Source: Orobanche coerulescens
Taxonomy: Eukaryota > Streptophyta > Magnoliopsida > Lamiales > Orobanchaceae
Assembly (NCBI GenBank): GCA_033398695.1
Contig: CM065804.1
Span: 12,757,001-12,821,000 of the forward strand
Direction of reading: 5' to 3'
DNA length: 64,000 nucleotides
In this document: one piece after another, positions 1-11,969 of the stretch
Position numbering within the stretch: position 1 is the first letter of the stretch
Layout of the letters: every line of letters begins with the position of its first letter
Made by a program: the position numbers and the translations under genes
The notes under the pieces: generated by a model
What the model saw: the letters and a program-made list of their open reading frames with translations, nothing else
The model's database searches: none
Told to the model about the DNA's origin: nothing

Positions 1-2181
1 AAGATACTTGTCCCGAGTCCTTTAGAAGAAATATCGATGTCAAATCATCACCGGCAATTATCCTCAATGCTCGGCGATCCAAACGTACAATGAACTATAG
101 ATACTCATATCCTCGTCTTTACCATAATGTAACCTCGATACCCGAGTATGCCAATAACCGAAATAAATCATATACATTATGATTTAACTCCCAGAATCGG
201 AATGACAACATATCATCATTGCTATATGCATTATAAACGAAATGAAACTGAAACCATTCATTAAACATTATAATTGAGCAAGTAATAACTTGCCTCGATA
301 CCGATACGACGATGACGAAGCCGCTACCAATCCCATTGCCTTCGTCTACGAGCTCCTCGGCCCCGACCGAAGCAATTCACGAATGTACTCGAACACGACC
401 GCAGCATCCGGTTATAATCACCGATCAATAATCTCAACCTATCGAAGTAATCAAATAACATATATCCGATAACTATTAACAACCAACACGACCAACCAAA
501 TCATCTCAACGATTCAATGATACCTCAATCATATACAAAACCAAATAGTATAACTCAAACTATTTTACGAATTCATATCCATCATATGAACCGAAATCCG
601 ATAATTACTAATCAATATCATCGATCGATAAACTCAACGATTTCACAATTATCCCGATTAACACAATTTCGAATAATCCAATTCAAACAATTACGAATTC
701 ACAACCACAAAGCGATTACGGGTACGGACGTAAAGGAAATCATATTCAACGATCAATCACAATCTTTTCGGATTCCAAATTGATATCATGATTCGTATTT
801 CATCAAGAACATACGAATTCTGTCACTACAATCAATGAACATTCAATTTTCATATCCAAAGGTACCGATAATTCAACCTACGATCGTCTTGCTATGTTAA
901 ATTCATCAAGAAGTTCCTCAAGAACACTAATGGATTCAAAACCTTGTTCATAGCCATTAAACCAATGTAATCCGATGTTTTCTAACATCTAAACAATCCC
1001 TAATCACAATTCAATGTGTATATCAACATGTTTTTGAACATACGATCTCCCTAACATCAAGAATCGAAATAACAATACCAAGAACATCAAGAACTCTATG
1101 ATTTCATAATCATAATCAACATATTCAAGGTATAAACCATCATAACACCATCTTCCTTCAACATATAGTTCATGTAGCCTCAATAATCGTAACAACAACA
1201 TCACAATCAACTTCATATGAATCATATACTGATAATAATACCAAAATCCGAAATCAAAGTGAAGAATTCAACAATATACCTCAAGAACATGAATAACCCA
1301 ATCAAACCCTTCAAGAATCATCCATAATTCCATATCCAAGTCTCAAATCCAAGTTCTCAAGCTCAAAATCGACTTAGGAAGGCCAACATCTCTCTCTCTC
1401 AAAGTTTGAAGACGAAAAACTAAAAGAAACGTCGAAGGAAATGAAAGACGGGCATCCACTTATAAAACATTTCTGTTCGTTACGTACGTAACACACCAAG
1501 GTTAACGTACGTAACACGCATTACGTACGTTAGCCATCCTTGATAGCGTACGTAATGCTAATCCCAAAACTAACTGTCCTGTTTCGTCCACTTGATTACG
1601 TACGTAACATTTCCTTCATTACGTACGTAATACGCACGTTGACTTGCTACAGTAAAACCTTATATTACGTACGTTATACATCCTGTATAACGTACGTAAT
1701 ACGTAGCTGACTCGCCTGTCAACATCCTTCCGCCGAAATCTGCCGACACAGGGTCCCACCTGCCGACCATGACTCGATCGTCTGATTCCCATGTTACGTA
1801 CGTAACGTCTCGGCCATAACGTACGTAACTCTTGTGATTTAGCGTACGTAAGTCTTAAACATTAGCGTACGCTAAGTATTCTATACTTAGCCAATTTTAA
1901 CTGTTAGCACCTGTCTCGACATACAGAATACGAACATACGACATACTGAATACGTATACTGAATCCAATAATATTCTCATACGATATACCTCATATCGAA
2001 AGTACGATAACCTGATACACGATATTCTCAAATGCGATTGTCGACCAGATACGACAATTGTACCAATACTCACATCTCAGTCCTTTATTTATTTTATCCA
2101 TACTGTACAGATTCCACGCTGTACAATATAACTCGGATAAAATAGTCTCAAACAACAGTAGTAGAAAATCCGGGTATTACA
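1..2181 (-). repeat. Tekay-like gypsy LTR, minus strand, cut by window edge
   Basis: Read on the minus strand, an LTR begins at 2181 with TGTAATACCC. It directly follows a purine-rich tract and a stretch resembling AGTTTCGGGACGAAACTT, the arrangement also seen at 27290, 34583 and 46154. A TATA-like TTTTATAA (complement of 1461-1468) lies just downstream of a palindrome-rich U3. The R/U5 part reads towards position 1 and is lost at the window edge. A segment near 290 (ACTTGCCTCGA) matches the start of R/U5 in the sibling LTR at 31190. I see no gene in this stretch; short frames at 290-783 have no recognisable motif. Family assignment to the Tekay (Del) clade is by similarity to the element at 39-48 kb. 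Confidence 0.7.
1477..1877. promoter_or_regulatory. Array of CGTACG-centred palindromes in LTR U3
   Basis: Twelve copies of a palindrome with core CGTACG, mostly TTACGTACGTAA or TAACGTACGTAA and at the end TTAGCGTACGCTAA, occur in about 400 bases. They lie directly upstream (minus orientation) of the TATA-like box at 1461-1468. TACGTA is known as the A-box recognised by plant bZIP factors. A promoter or enhancer role is inferred from position. Confidence 0.6.
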
Positions 2182-2598
2182 TTCTACACCACTTAAAATA
2201 AGTTTCGACCTCGAAACTTGCAATCCATTACAAAGACAAACAAACCGTTCAACAAAATATCCCGAAATCAATACGACAACGATCAATCATCAACATTACT
2301 GAATAACCAAAAGAGTACACTTACAAATACGCAGGTTGACGATCTCCTGAGATACTAGCAAGCGATCTCACTGTACAGTCTCAATACGCTTACGATCACA
2401 ATTCCTTGAGTCTCAACCAAATTATATCATCGTCAGATGAAATAATCTATCCGTGACAAATCCTGTTTGCCTGATCGCATGATCAAGTTCCACTTCTGAT
2501 AAAACGAATAATATCCGATATATCTGTGAAACAACTGTCCAAAATAATGACAACCAATCTCGAAACATCGACACAAAATTCGAACACTTATACGAGTT
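2182..2598 (-). mobile_element. Internal-end fragment of Tekay-like element with polypurine tract
   Basis: Read on the minus strand, this is the 3' internal end abutting the LTR at 2181. It contains the AAGTTTCGAGGTCGAAACTT-type sequence and a purine tract just before the LTR. No gag or pol residues can be read in it. It ends where the MITE at 2599 begins, so the rest of the element is missing or lies elsewhere. Confidence 0.5.
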
Positions 2599-3246
2599 GT
2601 TCCTTGGTAGGGCTGCAAACGAACCGAGCCGAGCCGAGCTTTGATCGAACCGAGCCGAGTTTTAAATTTTTTTCTGACGAGCCGAGCCGAGCCGAGCTTT
2701 CTTACCGAACAAAAATCGTGTTCGAGCTCGAGCTCGTTAATAAATCGAGTCGCACACGAGCTGTTCGCGAACAACTCGAGCCGAGTCGAGCTCGAGCCGA
2801 GCTCGAGCTGTTCGCGAATAATTATATATTTTTAAATTATTTAAATAATATATTTGAATGATTTAAAATAAATATTTTAAAATAATCATTAAAAATCATA
2901 TATTTTCAAATATATATAAAAATTAATATTTTAATATATGGAAATTATTTAAAAAATTATTAATCTATAATATAATATATAAATATTATAAAAAATAATT
3001 TAAAAATATATTTATTAATCGAGCTTAACGAGCCGAACCGAGCCGAACCGAACTCGAGTCGATCTCGAGCCGAGCTCGAGCCGCACATGCCCAAGCTCGG
3101 CTCGAGCTCGTTTTCTTAACCCACAGATTTTCGAGCTCGAGCTCGAGCTCGAGTTCTTAACGAACCGAGCCGAACCGAGCCCTTAACGAGCCGAGCCGAG
3201 CTTTGTTCGCGAACAACTCGGTTCGTTTACAGCCCTACCAAGGAAC
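2599..3246. mobile_element. hAT-like MITE rich in GAGCCGAGC motifs
   Basis: The ends are a long inverted repeat: GTTCCTTGGTAGGGCTGCAA at 2599 and its near-perfect reverse complement ending at 3246. Inside, both arms carry many GAGCCGAGC/GAGCTCGAGC motifs around an AT-rich centre (2820-3020). The core terminus TAGGGCTGTAAACGAACCG resembles a common plant hAT-type MITE. The outer GTTCCTTGG/CCAAGGAAC is also inverted rather than a direct target duplication, so the exact end is uncertain. The serine/glutamate-rich frames here are repeat translations, not genes. Confidence 0.75.
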
Positions 3247-3374
3247 ATCTAACAAGATGTTCTCCTTACCATATTTAAGAGATATGGTATATATGAAGTT
3301 TAGAATATAATATAAATATGACAAGTATAATATAAATATAATAAACATATATAATAAGGTGAACACTTTGCTAT

Positions 3375-3615
3375 GGGGTGTTTGGGAGTTAGAGGTTTGG
3401 AGAGAAATTAGAGAATTGAGCTCAATTAGAGGTTTGACTATATGAATCTTTTAATATAAGTGTTTGATGGTTAGCGAATTTAAGTAGCGGATTGAGTCCA
3501 ATTCGTTAATCTCAAAAAAAGCTATCAATTAGAGGATTGTAACTAATGTTATAAAAATATAATTTTATCCCCAATTTTGATATTTAAGTTTTAAATTTTG
3601 CATTAAAAATTATGC

Positions 3616-3661
<46 letters not shown>

Positions 3662-3997
3662 CACACACACACACTTTTTTGCACGTAAATATTTGATATA
3701 TTATGAAACAAATGAAATATAATCATCAATATATATATAATTATGAATCTTGTTTATTTATTTTTATTTATTTATTATTTTAATAATTATTAACTTTAAA
3801 TAGTAATATATATTAATGTCCTTATTAGTCATTTTACATATTCAAATAGCTAACCGCTAGCAGTTATTACCAAATACTTTTATACAAACTCCTAATTCAA
3901 ACCGCTAGTCAAAACAGCTAATTCAAACAGATTGTCAAAACAGCTAACTCAATCCGCTACAGCTAACCGCTAACCGCTAATTGCCAAATAAGGCCCC
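3375..3997. mobile_element. hAT-like MITE with GGGG...TTTGG termini
   Basis: The left end GGGGTGTTTGGGAGTTAGAG and right end GCTAATTGCCAAATAAGGCCCC form an imperfect terminal inverted repeat. The right part has repeated AACCGCTA and AGCTAATTCAAAC motifs typical of this plant MITE group. An AT/AC microsatellite lies inside. No clear 8-bp target duplication was found. It has no coding capacity. Confidence 0.6.
3619..3674. repeat. (TA)n-(AC)n microsatellite
   Basis: An uninterrupted TA run of about 40 bases is followed directly by an AC run of about 14 bases, inside the MITE at 3375-3997. Confidence 0.95.
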
Positions 3998-4050
3998 TGT
4001 GTTCTTGAATTGCGGGATACAAATGCTAAAATTTGGATGGGTTTTAAAAT

Positions 4051-4236
4051 TATTAAAGTAAATACACAGCGTGTGCCTTAGTCTACAGGCTATTGGGCTT
4101 CTCCCAACTAGTATAGGGATAGGTCTGTTAGAATGTTCCATAATATGTAATCTCTCCATATTTAAAAGGACCATATGAATGACAATATACATCTTCTTCC
4201 GCCCTAATTCTTGTCTTGTTTACTTTTAGTACAACA
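4051..4236 (+). repeat. Copia 5' LTR and primer-binding region
   Basis: A 186-base LTR matches 11218-11944 (minus the MITE), for example in GGACCATATGAATGA and TTGTTTACTTTTA. It ends in ACA at 4236. The next bases, CGTTATCAGCACG, sit at the primer-site position. They contain TATCAG but are not the canonical TGGTATCAGAGC, so priming from an internal tRNA region or a degenerate site is possible. Confidence 0.8.
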
Positions 4237-5353
4237 CGTTATCAGCACGTACTCTACCAATAGAGCAAGAAAAATTCGACCAAAATTCTGAAAATTCCGA
4301 AAAAAAGAAAAAAAAAAGAAAATCGAAAATTTTTGGAAAACCCTAGCCGTCATGTTCTTCCACATTCAGTAGATCCGTCGCGTACCCCTGTTCTTCTCAT
4401 TCGGCTGCCGTCAACCCTAAACCCAGATCCATCCCCGCACGACCATCACTATTCCGCCTCTGCAACCGGCTCGTCTGCAGCCTTCAGCTGTGCCCCGCAC
4501 CGTTCACCGAAGCAGACGCGCCATCTGCCACTCAATCGGCCGCCACCAAAACGCGTCTCCAGATCCAGGCTCCGTCACCGCCAATCATCCTCCCAGCACG
4601 CCAAACCCGCTCTGTCACCGACGGTCGTCCTCCCAGCACGCCAGACTCGCTCCGTCACCGCCGGCCATCTTCCTATAGTCCCAGAATCAGACGTGAGATT
4701 GGATCCCTAGCACAGATCAGATCCTCAGCCCGCTGCTGCATGCTGGCAGCCCGCGTTCGGCCCGACCCACTTTGCGACCCGACCCGGTTCCTATCCAGCC
4801 CGACCCGACATATTTCAATTATTTTTTTAGCCCACTCGCGAAGTAAGGCACACGAACTCGGACTCATTATTTGCTTCGTGTACGAATTTATGTGTTTTAT
4901 GTGATTTATTAGCATAATATGGTTAATCATATTTAATTTAATTTAATTATGCCTAAGTAAATTAAATAGATTAATTAACTACTTGAATTAAAATTATTTA
5001 ATTCATACTCTTAGATTAATAACTAATCATTATTGCGCCATAAGATACCTATTTGACTGCATAATGTGTGTATAGTTATATCATTTAAAAATTATATGTT
5101 TATATATATATATATATATATAATTACACCCATATATAGATATATGCATGCAATTAGGCTACATAATTAGTAGATATTAATGCCTAATTTCTACTGCCTA
5201 CAAAGTACCATGATAACGAAACTTCATGTGTATTCCTAAATCACATCGAAATCGTGACCATATCTTGGTTCTAAACAAAATAAACTCATTATTGAATATG
5301 GACGAACTCATGATTATGTGAAACGTATTCGCTTCCTTCTCTTGTTTACGAAT

Positions 5354-6180
5354 ATGGCTAATCCAACTCATTTGAAATTCAGCATTTTGGACTCAGAAGG
5401 ACTTGAGTGCCATAAATGAGATTCTGATTTTAAAATGTTAGCGCCACACTTTCTGTTCATACAGACGACGAACCGTTTTAAAAGGTGAAAGAAAGTTCGC
5501 TGATGTTCTTAGGCGAAATATCGACCCCAACTTATGGTAGGGATATCTTTAGATGAAATCCCCAATGAACTGTGGGATGCCCGTAAGGGCCATTTCGAGG
5601 ATACTATTTCTCGAGTTGATCGTACAGTAGGACGAAATCCACTTGCTTTATTATAATGAGTCAACAATTTCAATAAAGATAAGCTCCGCCTTAAGGTGCG
5701 CCTTATTTTTTATGAAAATAAACTCACAGAAGACGATATGATCCAGAAAAAAAAACTTTCCAATTTCCCTACTTAAGTGCTTATACTAATGAATCAGTAT
5801 ATGCTAGAGTATGATAATGCTAGGCCTGCCGAGACAAAGCAAATTCTCGAGGCTAGTAATGACAAAGTGAAATGTGGAAAGAACTCCAACGAATAGGGGA
5901 CTCGACGTGCCGATCTCAAACCACATGGAATGAAGCGCGCATGGTGGAAACGGATGTGGCAGTCGCAGACGTGGTCGTGGTCATGGAAGCTCTTTCAATG
6001 TAATAAGAAGAGACGACGCTCCTGGCTCCTAAGAGATGAGTTGATTCCTAATGTGAGATTGTTGCCATTGGTATATGAATTATCACGCACACAATTATTT
6101 CACTGCCAGTTAGAAGAGATATTGAGATTCCGACGAATCGGAAACTCTGTATAGAGGAAGACGATCATGACATGACCCCC
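5354..6180 (+). pseudogene. Copia gag remnant
   Basis: An ATG at 5354 opens MANPTHLKFSILDSEGLECH and then hits a stop. This resembles the copia gag start in which the protein binds RNA and forms the particle. Further gag-like pieces follow in shifting frames to about 6180. A short basic stretch near 5930-6010 (repeated arginine and tryptophan) is what remains near the nucleocapsid end. No intact zinc knuckle is visible. The gene is non-functional. Confidence 0.6.
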
Positions 6181-6954
6181 AATGTCACTTTCGCATTTAC
6201 TTATGGCAATATTGCACCATACATGCCAAAGTCATTAGACGCCCCTCCTCTATGACTAATTTTATCGGTAGACGTTCTAATATTTTTTAATAATGGTCGG
6301 ATATATTTTGGTTTCGAACAAGATATTATTGTTGCTTACGTATACAAGTGCTTGACTTTATTCAAAGTACCGAATATTGTTCTTATGCTTATGGTTCAGA
6401 GTTTTTAATACTCGTGTTCTCTTTTGACGTATGAATCGAGGAACACTCGAGTGATAGGCTGATGATAATAGCCTATAATGTATTAGTGACTATGATGATT
6501 GGTTCATATCACATCATTTAAGGACGCGGCACCCCCGGTTCTTTATGCCTAACAACATTGTTTTACAGTCACCAACACTCTATATGCATTGACAGAGCGA
6601 CTAACTCGAACCTATACGTATCAACGACATTCATGTTGAAACTCATTGTGAGAATGGAATAGAGTATCTCTATACCATCTCTAATGAATGCGGCCGAAAG
6701 CGCATCTTAGAGAAACTTACAAGTCAATCAAGTGGACTGTACGTCACTATGATTAGGATTGTTGAATCCTATGCACCTATAACTAACATTGGAGACGTGA
6801 CTCGTACAGGTTTTGGAATGAACGACTAGGGCATCCAGGTCGTGAAATGATGACCCACATTCTTAAGAATATGCACGGACATCCTTTTTTACGCATGTAA
6901 AGTAGAAATGGGCAATGAACCCACATAACGAACTTTGTTGGTGTTCCTCAAGCT

Positions 6955-7440
6955 ATGTCATCCAAAGCATCGGAGACATCCGCCCGCTCTACAGGTTTGA
7001 CCCTGTCGAATGCACATCGTCTCTTGTGCAAAGCCTGCGCTTTAGCCAAAGTAGGAATGAGACATTCCTACGCTAAAGATGTGAAAATTCCATTCTTACA
7101 CAGGATTCAAATAGATATTTGTGGACCGATTCAACCAGAGTGCGGACCATTTAGATGTTTTATGGTTCTGGTTGATGTTTCGACATGCTGGTCACATGTT
7201 GCCCCCTTGTCCACTAAAAATGCTGCTTTTACAAAGCTTCTAGCGCGGATTATCTATCTAAGGGCTCACCACCCTGACCACCATGTTCGGTCTATAAGAA
7301 TTGATAATGCTGGAGAGTTCACATCTAAAGTACTTGATGAATACTGCATGTCGATCGGGAGCGACGAAAAGCATCCCGTCCCCCACGAGCATACGCAAAA
7401 TGGTCACGCGAAGGCAACCATCAAACGAATCAGATGGTAG
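6955..7440 (+). pseudogene. Copia integrase core remnant
   Basis: This 161-residue frame reads as the copia integrase catalytic core. The first acidic position is in IQIDICGP (residue 54) and the second in IRIDNAGEF (residue 117). At the third position the expected glutamate of the NGxAE motif reads lysine (NGHAKATIKR), so the catalytic triad is broken even where the frame is open. The zinc-binding region precedes it in fragments (LLCKACALAK). The frame stops at 7440 and integrase-like pieces continue in other frames to about 7810. Confidence 0.8.
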
Positions 7441-8189
7441 CCTGGGCATTGGTTATGCACACCAATTTGCCTATTTCTGTCCGGGGTTATGTAGTCTTGC
7501 ATGCAGCTTTACTTATTCGCTCATTTTAGACCCTCTGCTAACCAAACGATTTATGCGTACCAGTTGGTAACTGGATAAGCCCTGATTTTGACATTTGGAC
7601 TCAGACGAGCTTGAGTGCTAATTACGCATATTTGGTTATGTAGTATTATGCCTTCTGCACTCCAACAATGCATGAGTTTTGAAAGACGATTAAGTAGTTA
7701 CATTGGATACGAATCCCCAATGGTTATCTGCTATTTAGAACCTTCGACAGGAGATCTCTTTACCGCTCGATCGCGGATTGTCACTTCGATGAGACAATTT
7801 TCCCTTCGTTAGGGGGAGGAGAGAAGACGAACTTTGTCAGGGAACGACAAGAATTGTCATGGTGTATCCCTACTTTGTCTCATATTGATCCCCCTATTTC
7901 GCTATGTGATAGTGAAAATTATCAATCTTTGAAACGTAGCAGATTCGATGCCTGATGCGTTTACTGATATCGTGAAAGTGACGATATCATATATACCAGC
8001 TACAGTATGTAAGGTTGAAAGTCCTCGGTAAGGGGCGCAACACCGACGAATCGAGTGCTACCATCGCACATGGTGGATGTGTGATTCAGGCCATAGCTCC
8101 CTAAAGGAAGAGGTAGAAGCTACATGGTTCGACTTAACACTCATATAAGGAGGAGGTAGAGTAAGGCACAAACTTATATATTAGTCATC

Positions 8190-10766
8190 AATGAACTCGT
8201 TTCATGAGATCATACTTGATTTTACTATGTCCATGAGTCATGACGAGGGGGATGCCACGAAGATTGATATGATTCAGAAAATCAAGAAATCTCGATGGAT
8301 CACGAGAGTGTGGAATGATCATCCACCCACTTTGATGATCTATCGTTGCTCAAAGCATAGAGCAAGACGATGTCGAACCTCCCTCCGTTGTATGATATAT
8401 TGAGTTAATTGGCCTTAAAGGATAAAGCATTCTACTCAGAACTAGATTCTTTGACAAAGAGACGGGTAATTGGTAGGTAGTGCTAACCTCACCAAGTGTA
8501 AATCCTGTAGGACATAAAATAAATGTTTGTCAGTAAGCACAATGAGAAGAATGAAGTCCTGAAGTACAAGGCTCGAAGGTTCATAAATGTCGTGGAATTG
8601 ACTGAGGAGACGTTCTCTCCTCTAAGCTACTTCATTAGCTTAGTAATTTTCGAAGGACTGGAAATGAAGCTTATGAATGTGGTTAGTGATATCTCTATGG
8701 GGATCTTAATATAGAGATATATATGAAAGTGCTCGATGGCATTTCATTATCCAAGTCAATTGACTCTAGACCATGGAGTGCGTTAGCAGTACGATTGAAA
8801 CGCTCACTTTACGGATTAAAATAATCCAGGCGGATATGGTATACCCGTCTAAGTGACTACTTGATTGGGAGGGGATATAAGAACGACTAACTGTGTCCCT
8901 GCCACTACAAAAAAAACAGTTTTTACCGACGCCAAACGCCGTTGGTAAAACAGAAAATGGCGTCGGTAAAAAAATTACCGACGCCATTACCGACGGCAAT
9001 CCGCCGTTGGAAAAACGCTCGACGATAATTTTTTACCGACGCCGCCATTTACCGACGTCATTTTTTGCGTCGTTAAATTAAAAAAATCTAAAAAGTCGTC
9101 GACTCGGGTAGGTCACGTCCCGGCTCAAAGTGTTAGGTCCGGCTCAAAGTGGGGTCGTTCGGCCAGTCCAGTCCGGCGGGTCGGGTTCGGTCCGGGTCGA
9201 GTTCGGCTCCATTCAATTTCAAATGGTTGAGAAAGATTTTGGTTTATAAACCACATAAAACACTACTGTTTTTTCGATGTGGGATAGTGTAAAAAATTTA
9301 TCGACGCCAAAATGGCGTAAACGGCGTTGTTAAATTAAAAAAAAATAAAAAAGAAATTTACCAATGCCAAAATGGCGTCGGTAAGTGGCGTCGGTAAACG
9401 GCATCGTTAATTATGAAAAAAGAAAAAAAAAGATAATAATAAAAATTTACCAATGCCGAAGTGGCGTCGGTAAGGTCATCGGTAAATGGCGTCGTTAATT
9501 GTGAAAAGAAAGAAAAAATAAGTCTGCGAACCAGTCGTCGGCAATGGCGTCAGTAAATCAATTAAATAACGGGCGTCGGTAATGGCGTCGGTAAATTATA
9601 AGTTTAACAACGGCGAGTACGGGCATCGGTAAATGGCGTCGGTAAAAACTATTTTTTGTAGTGTGCATGTTTATTAAGAAAACAAGTTCCGGATTAGGGA
9701 TTGTGGCTGTATATGTCGACAATATGAACATAATCGGTACTCTTGACGAATTAAGAGAAACCGCAGCTATCTAAAATCTGGATTTGAGATGATGATCTGG
9801 GAAGACTCGGTCTTATGTAGGCATTCAGCTAGAACATCGAGCTAGTGGAATCCTCATCCATTTGTCTGCCTATGTCTAGAAGAAAATTAGGCATTTTAAC
9901 ATGGACAAGGCACATACGGTTAGCACTCCCATGATCGGTCGTAGTTTGGACTTGAAGAAAGATCCATTTCGTCCAAAAGAATGTGACGAAGAGCTTTTGG
10001 GAGACGAAATTCCCTATCTAAAGTGTAATAGGTGCATTATTGTACGTGGCTCAGTTCGACCTGATATAGCCTTCTCATTGAACTTGTTGGCTAAATATAG
10101 TTCTGAGCCCACACAATGTCATTAGAATGATATCAAGAACATCTTTTGATACCTCAAAGGAACCATTGACTTGGGACTTTTCTTTCCCTATCAGGCTAAC
10201 GAAACTGCTGATGAATGTGCAATCACTAAAGTAAGTGAGGAAACTACCTCGGCGAATGTGTTGGTAGGATTTGCTGATGTTGGGTACATCTTGGACCCAT
10301 ATAAAGATCACTCCCAGATTGGTTATGCTTTTACCTTTGGGAACACCGCTATATTTTGGATATCAACTAAGCAAACCCTTGTTGCTACCTCCTCGAATTA
10401 CGCTAAGATTATCGCTCTACACGAGGCGGTACGCGAGTGTATATGATTGAGAACCATCGTTATACATATTCGAGGTAACAGTGGACTAAGTAGTGTCACT
10501 GATGCGCCCACATGCATATACGAAAATAAGCTCGCATCGAACAGATGAAGCTTGGATATATCAAGGGGGATAATACGAAGCATGTCTCTCCAAAGTTTTT
10601 CTGCAATCAGCAACAATGGGCCCTCCTCAACATCCAAGTTAAGCAAGTGAAGTCTGAGGAGAATGTGGCTGATTTATTTACTAAATCATTGCCCAAGGCC
10701 GTACTTGAAAAACATGTGAGAAACATCGGAATGAGTAGGATTTCCGAACTCCCGAGATCGAAGTAA
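8190..10766 (+). pseudogene. Copia RT and RNase H remnant, split by a MITE
   Basis: RT pieces lie at 8520-8880 and 9667-10170, separated by the CACTA-type MITE at 8903-9663. The active-site box reads AVYVDNMNIIGT near 9708, with asparagine replacing the second aspartate of YVDD. RNase H follows at 10171-10446 (IGYAFTFGNTAIFWISTKQT) and 10545-10766 (ENVADLFTKSLPK, the typical copia C-terminal tail), separated by a stop and frame change. Order and motifs establish a Ty1/copia pol. The many lesions rule out activity. Confidence 0.85.
8903..9663. mobile_element. Non-autonomous CACTA element (MITE)
   Basis: The ends are CACTACAAAAAA at 8903 and its complement TTTTTTGTAGTG ending at 9663. They are flanked by the 3-bp duplication TGC (8900-8902, 9664-9666), the length expected for CACTA/En-Spm insertions. 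Subterminal regions carry about twenty variants of TTACCGACGCC in both orientations, the likely transposase-binding repeats. There is no transposase. It interrupts the copia RT. Confidence 0.93.
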
Positions 10767-11217
10767 GGATCTGATGGGAGGGTGAGGTATAGCGAATTTT
10801 ACCCACCAATGTTGCACTCTTTTCTTTGACCAACGTTTTTCCCACTAGGTTTTGTTACTTGACAAAGTTTTTAACGAGGCAACGTCACATGCACTATTTT
10901 TCAGATTCCTTGATTGACGAACTAATCAGGGGGTGATTAGACTTGAGGGGAGTCTTACATCCACGTCGCAAGTTACACTCTTTTCCTTAACCGATGATTC
11001 TTTTTTCCCATTGAGTTTTTATCACTTGGAAAGGTTTTTAACGAGTTAACTAGACGTTTAGCTCACTGATCGACGAACTGATCAAGTTCTTAAGCACATT
11101 GATCGACGAAATGATCAATAGAGGTTTTGGCTTAACGAAATTAGCGTAACCTATATGTCTTGACGAGGTTTTAACGAGGCAACTTGACACGCGTTGGAGA
11201 CTCGGCACAAGGGGGAG

Positions 11218-11558
11218 TGTTAAAGTAAATACTAGGGCTGGGACCGGTTCGGTTCTTGGTAAAAAAATTAAAGAACCGGAACTGATTTTTAAATACATAA
11301 ATTGGTTCGGTTTTTGACCACTTTTTTCAGGAACCGAATTAAGAATCGAAATCGAAAAAACCGGAACCGAATTTAATGTGTAAAAACCTAGTTTTTCGGT
11401 TCTTTTAGGAACCGAATTGTGCAAAAAAACCGAATTTTGTAAAAAAAAGCCCGAATTTTGAGTAGAAACCGAATTTAATGTGTAATATTTTGAACAAAAT
11501 ATATTTAATTTGTTTTATTAATACCTATATTATGTAAAAATTTATATATAATATTATT

Positions 11559-11592
<34 letters not shown>

Positions 11593-11944
11593 GAACCGGT
11601 TCCAAACCGGTTTTTTCTAACATCATAAAATAGAAACCGGAACCGAATTATTAAAAAGGAACCGAATTAAAAAACAGAACCGGTTAATAATAAAAAAATC
11701 GGAATCGGAACCGAAGTTTTCGGTTCGGTTTTTATTAAAATTCGGTTCTTCGGGTAAAAATCCCACTTCTAAGAAATACACAAGCGCTTACCATGCACTA
11801 TCGACTTCTCTCAACTAAGATATGGCACAGGCCTCATAAAATATTGAGAAACATATAATCTCTTACTATTTAAAGGGACCATATGAATGAGAATATACAT
11901 CTTGTTCCGCACTAATTGTTATCTCGTTTACTTTTACTACGACA
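11218..11944 (+). repeat. Copia 3' LTR containing a MITE
   Basis: The LTR starts with TGTTAAAGTAAATAC right after the polypurine tract CAAGGGGGAG (about 11208-11217) and ends with ACA at 11944. Without the MITE and its duplicated target it is about 180 bases, the length of the 5' copy. Confidence 0.88.
11233..11771. mobile_element. hAT-like MITE inserted in copia LTR
   Basis: The termini are TAGGGCTGGGACCGG and the imperfect complement ending TCCCACTTCTA. They are flanked by an 8-bp target duplication, GTAAATAC (11225-11232) and AGAAATAC (11772-11779), with two mismatches. The body repeats GGAACCGAATT and AACCGGTTC motifs around a TA-rich core. It has no coding capacity. The insertion is absent from the 5' LTR, so it is younger than the copia element. 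Confidence 0.85.
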
Positions 11945-11969
11945 AAAATGTCCTTTTTTCTTCCTTTTT

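Larger units (their letters stand above)
4051..11944 (+). mobile_element. Complete but decayed Ty1/copia retrotransposon
   Basis: Two LTRs of about 180 bases (4051-4236; 11218-11944 once its inserted MITE is subtracted) flank a 7-kb interior. The element is bounded by the 5-bp direct duplication AAAAT at 4046-4050 and 11945-11949. The interior reads gag, integrase, RT and RNase H in copia order, all broken by stops and frameshifts, so the copy is dead. The 5' LTR has lost its initial TG (TATTAAAG against TGTTAAAG in the 3' copy). Between 4240 and 5350 is leader sequence with a proline-rich open frame of no recognisable family. The element ends only about 60 bases before the inferred leader of the DUF3615-like gene. 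Confidence 0.9.

Noticed and set aside
2433..2861. Serine/arginine- and glutamate-rich frames on both strands
   Set aside because: They are translations of the GAGCCGAGC repeats of a MITE.
4333..4710. Proline-rich 125-residue frame
   Set aside because: It lies in the copia leader between primer site and gag, has no family motif, and is explained by C-rich composition.
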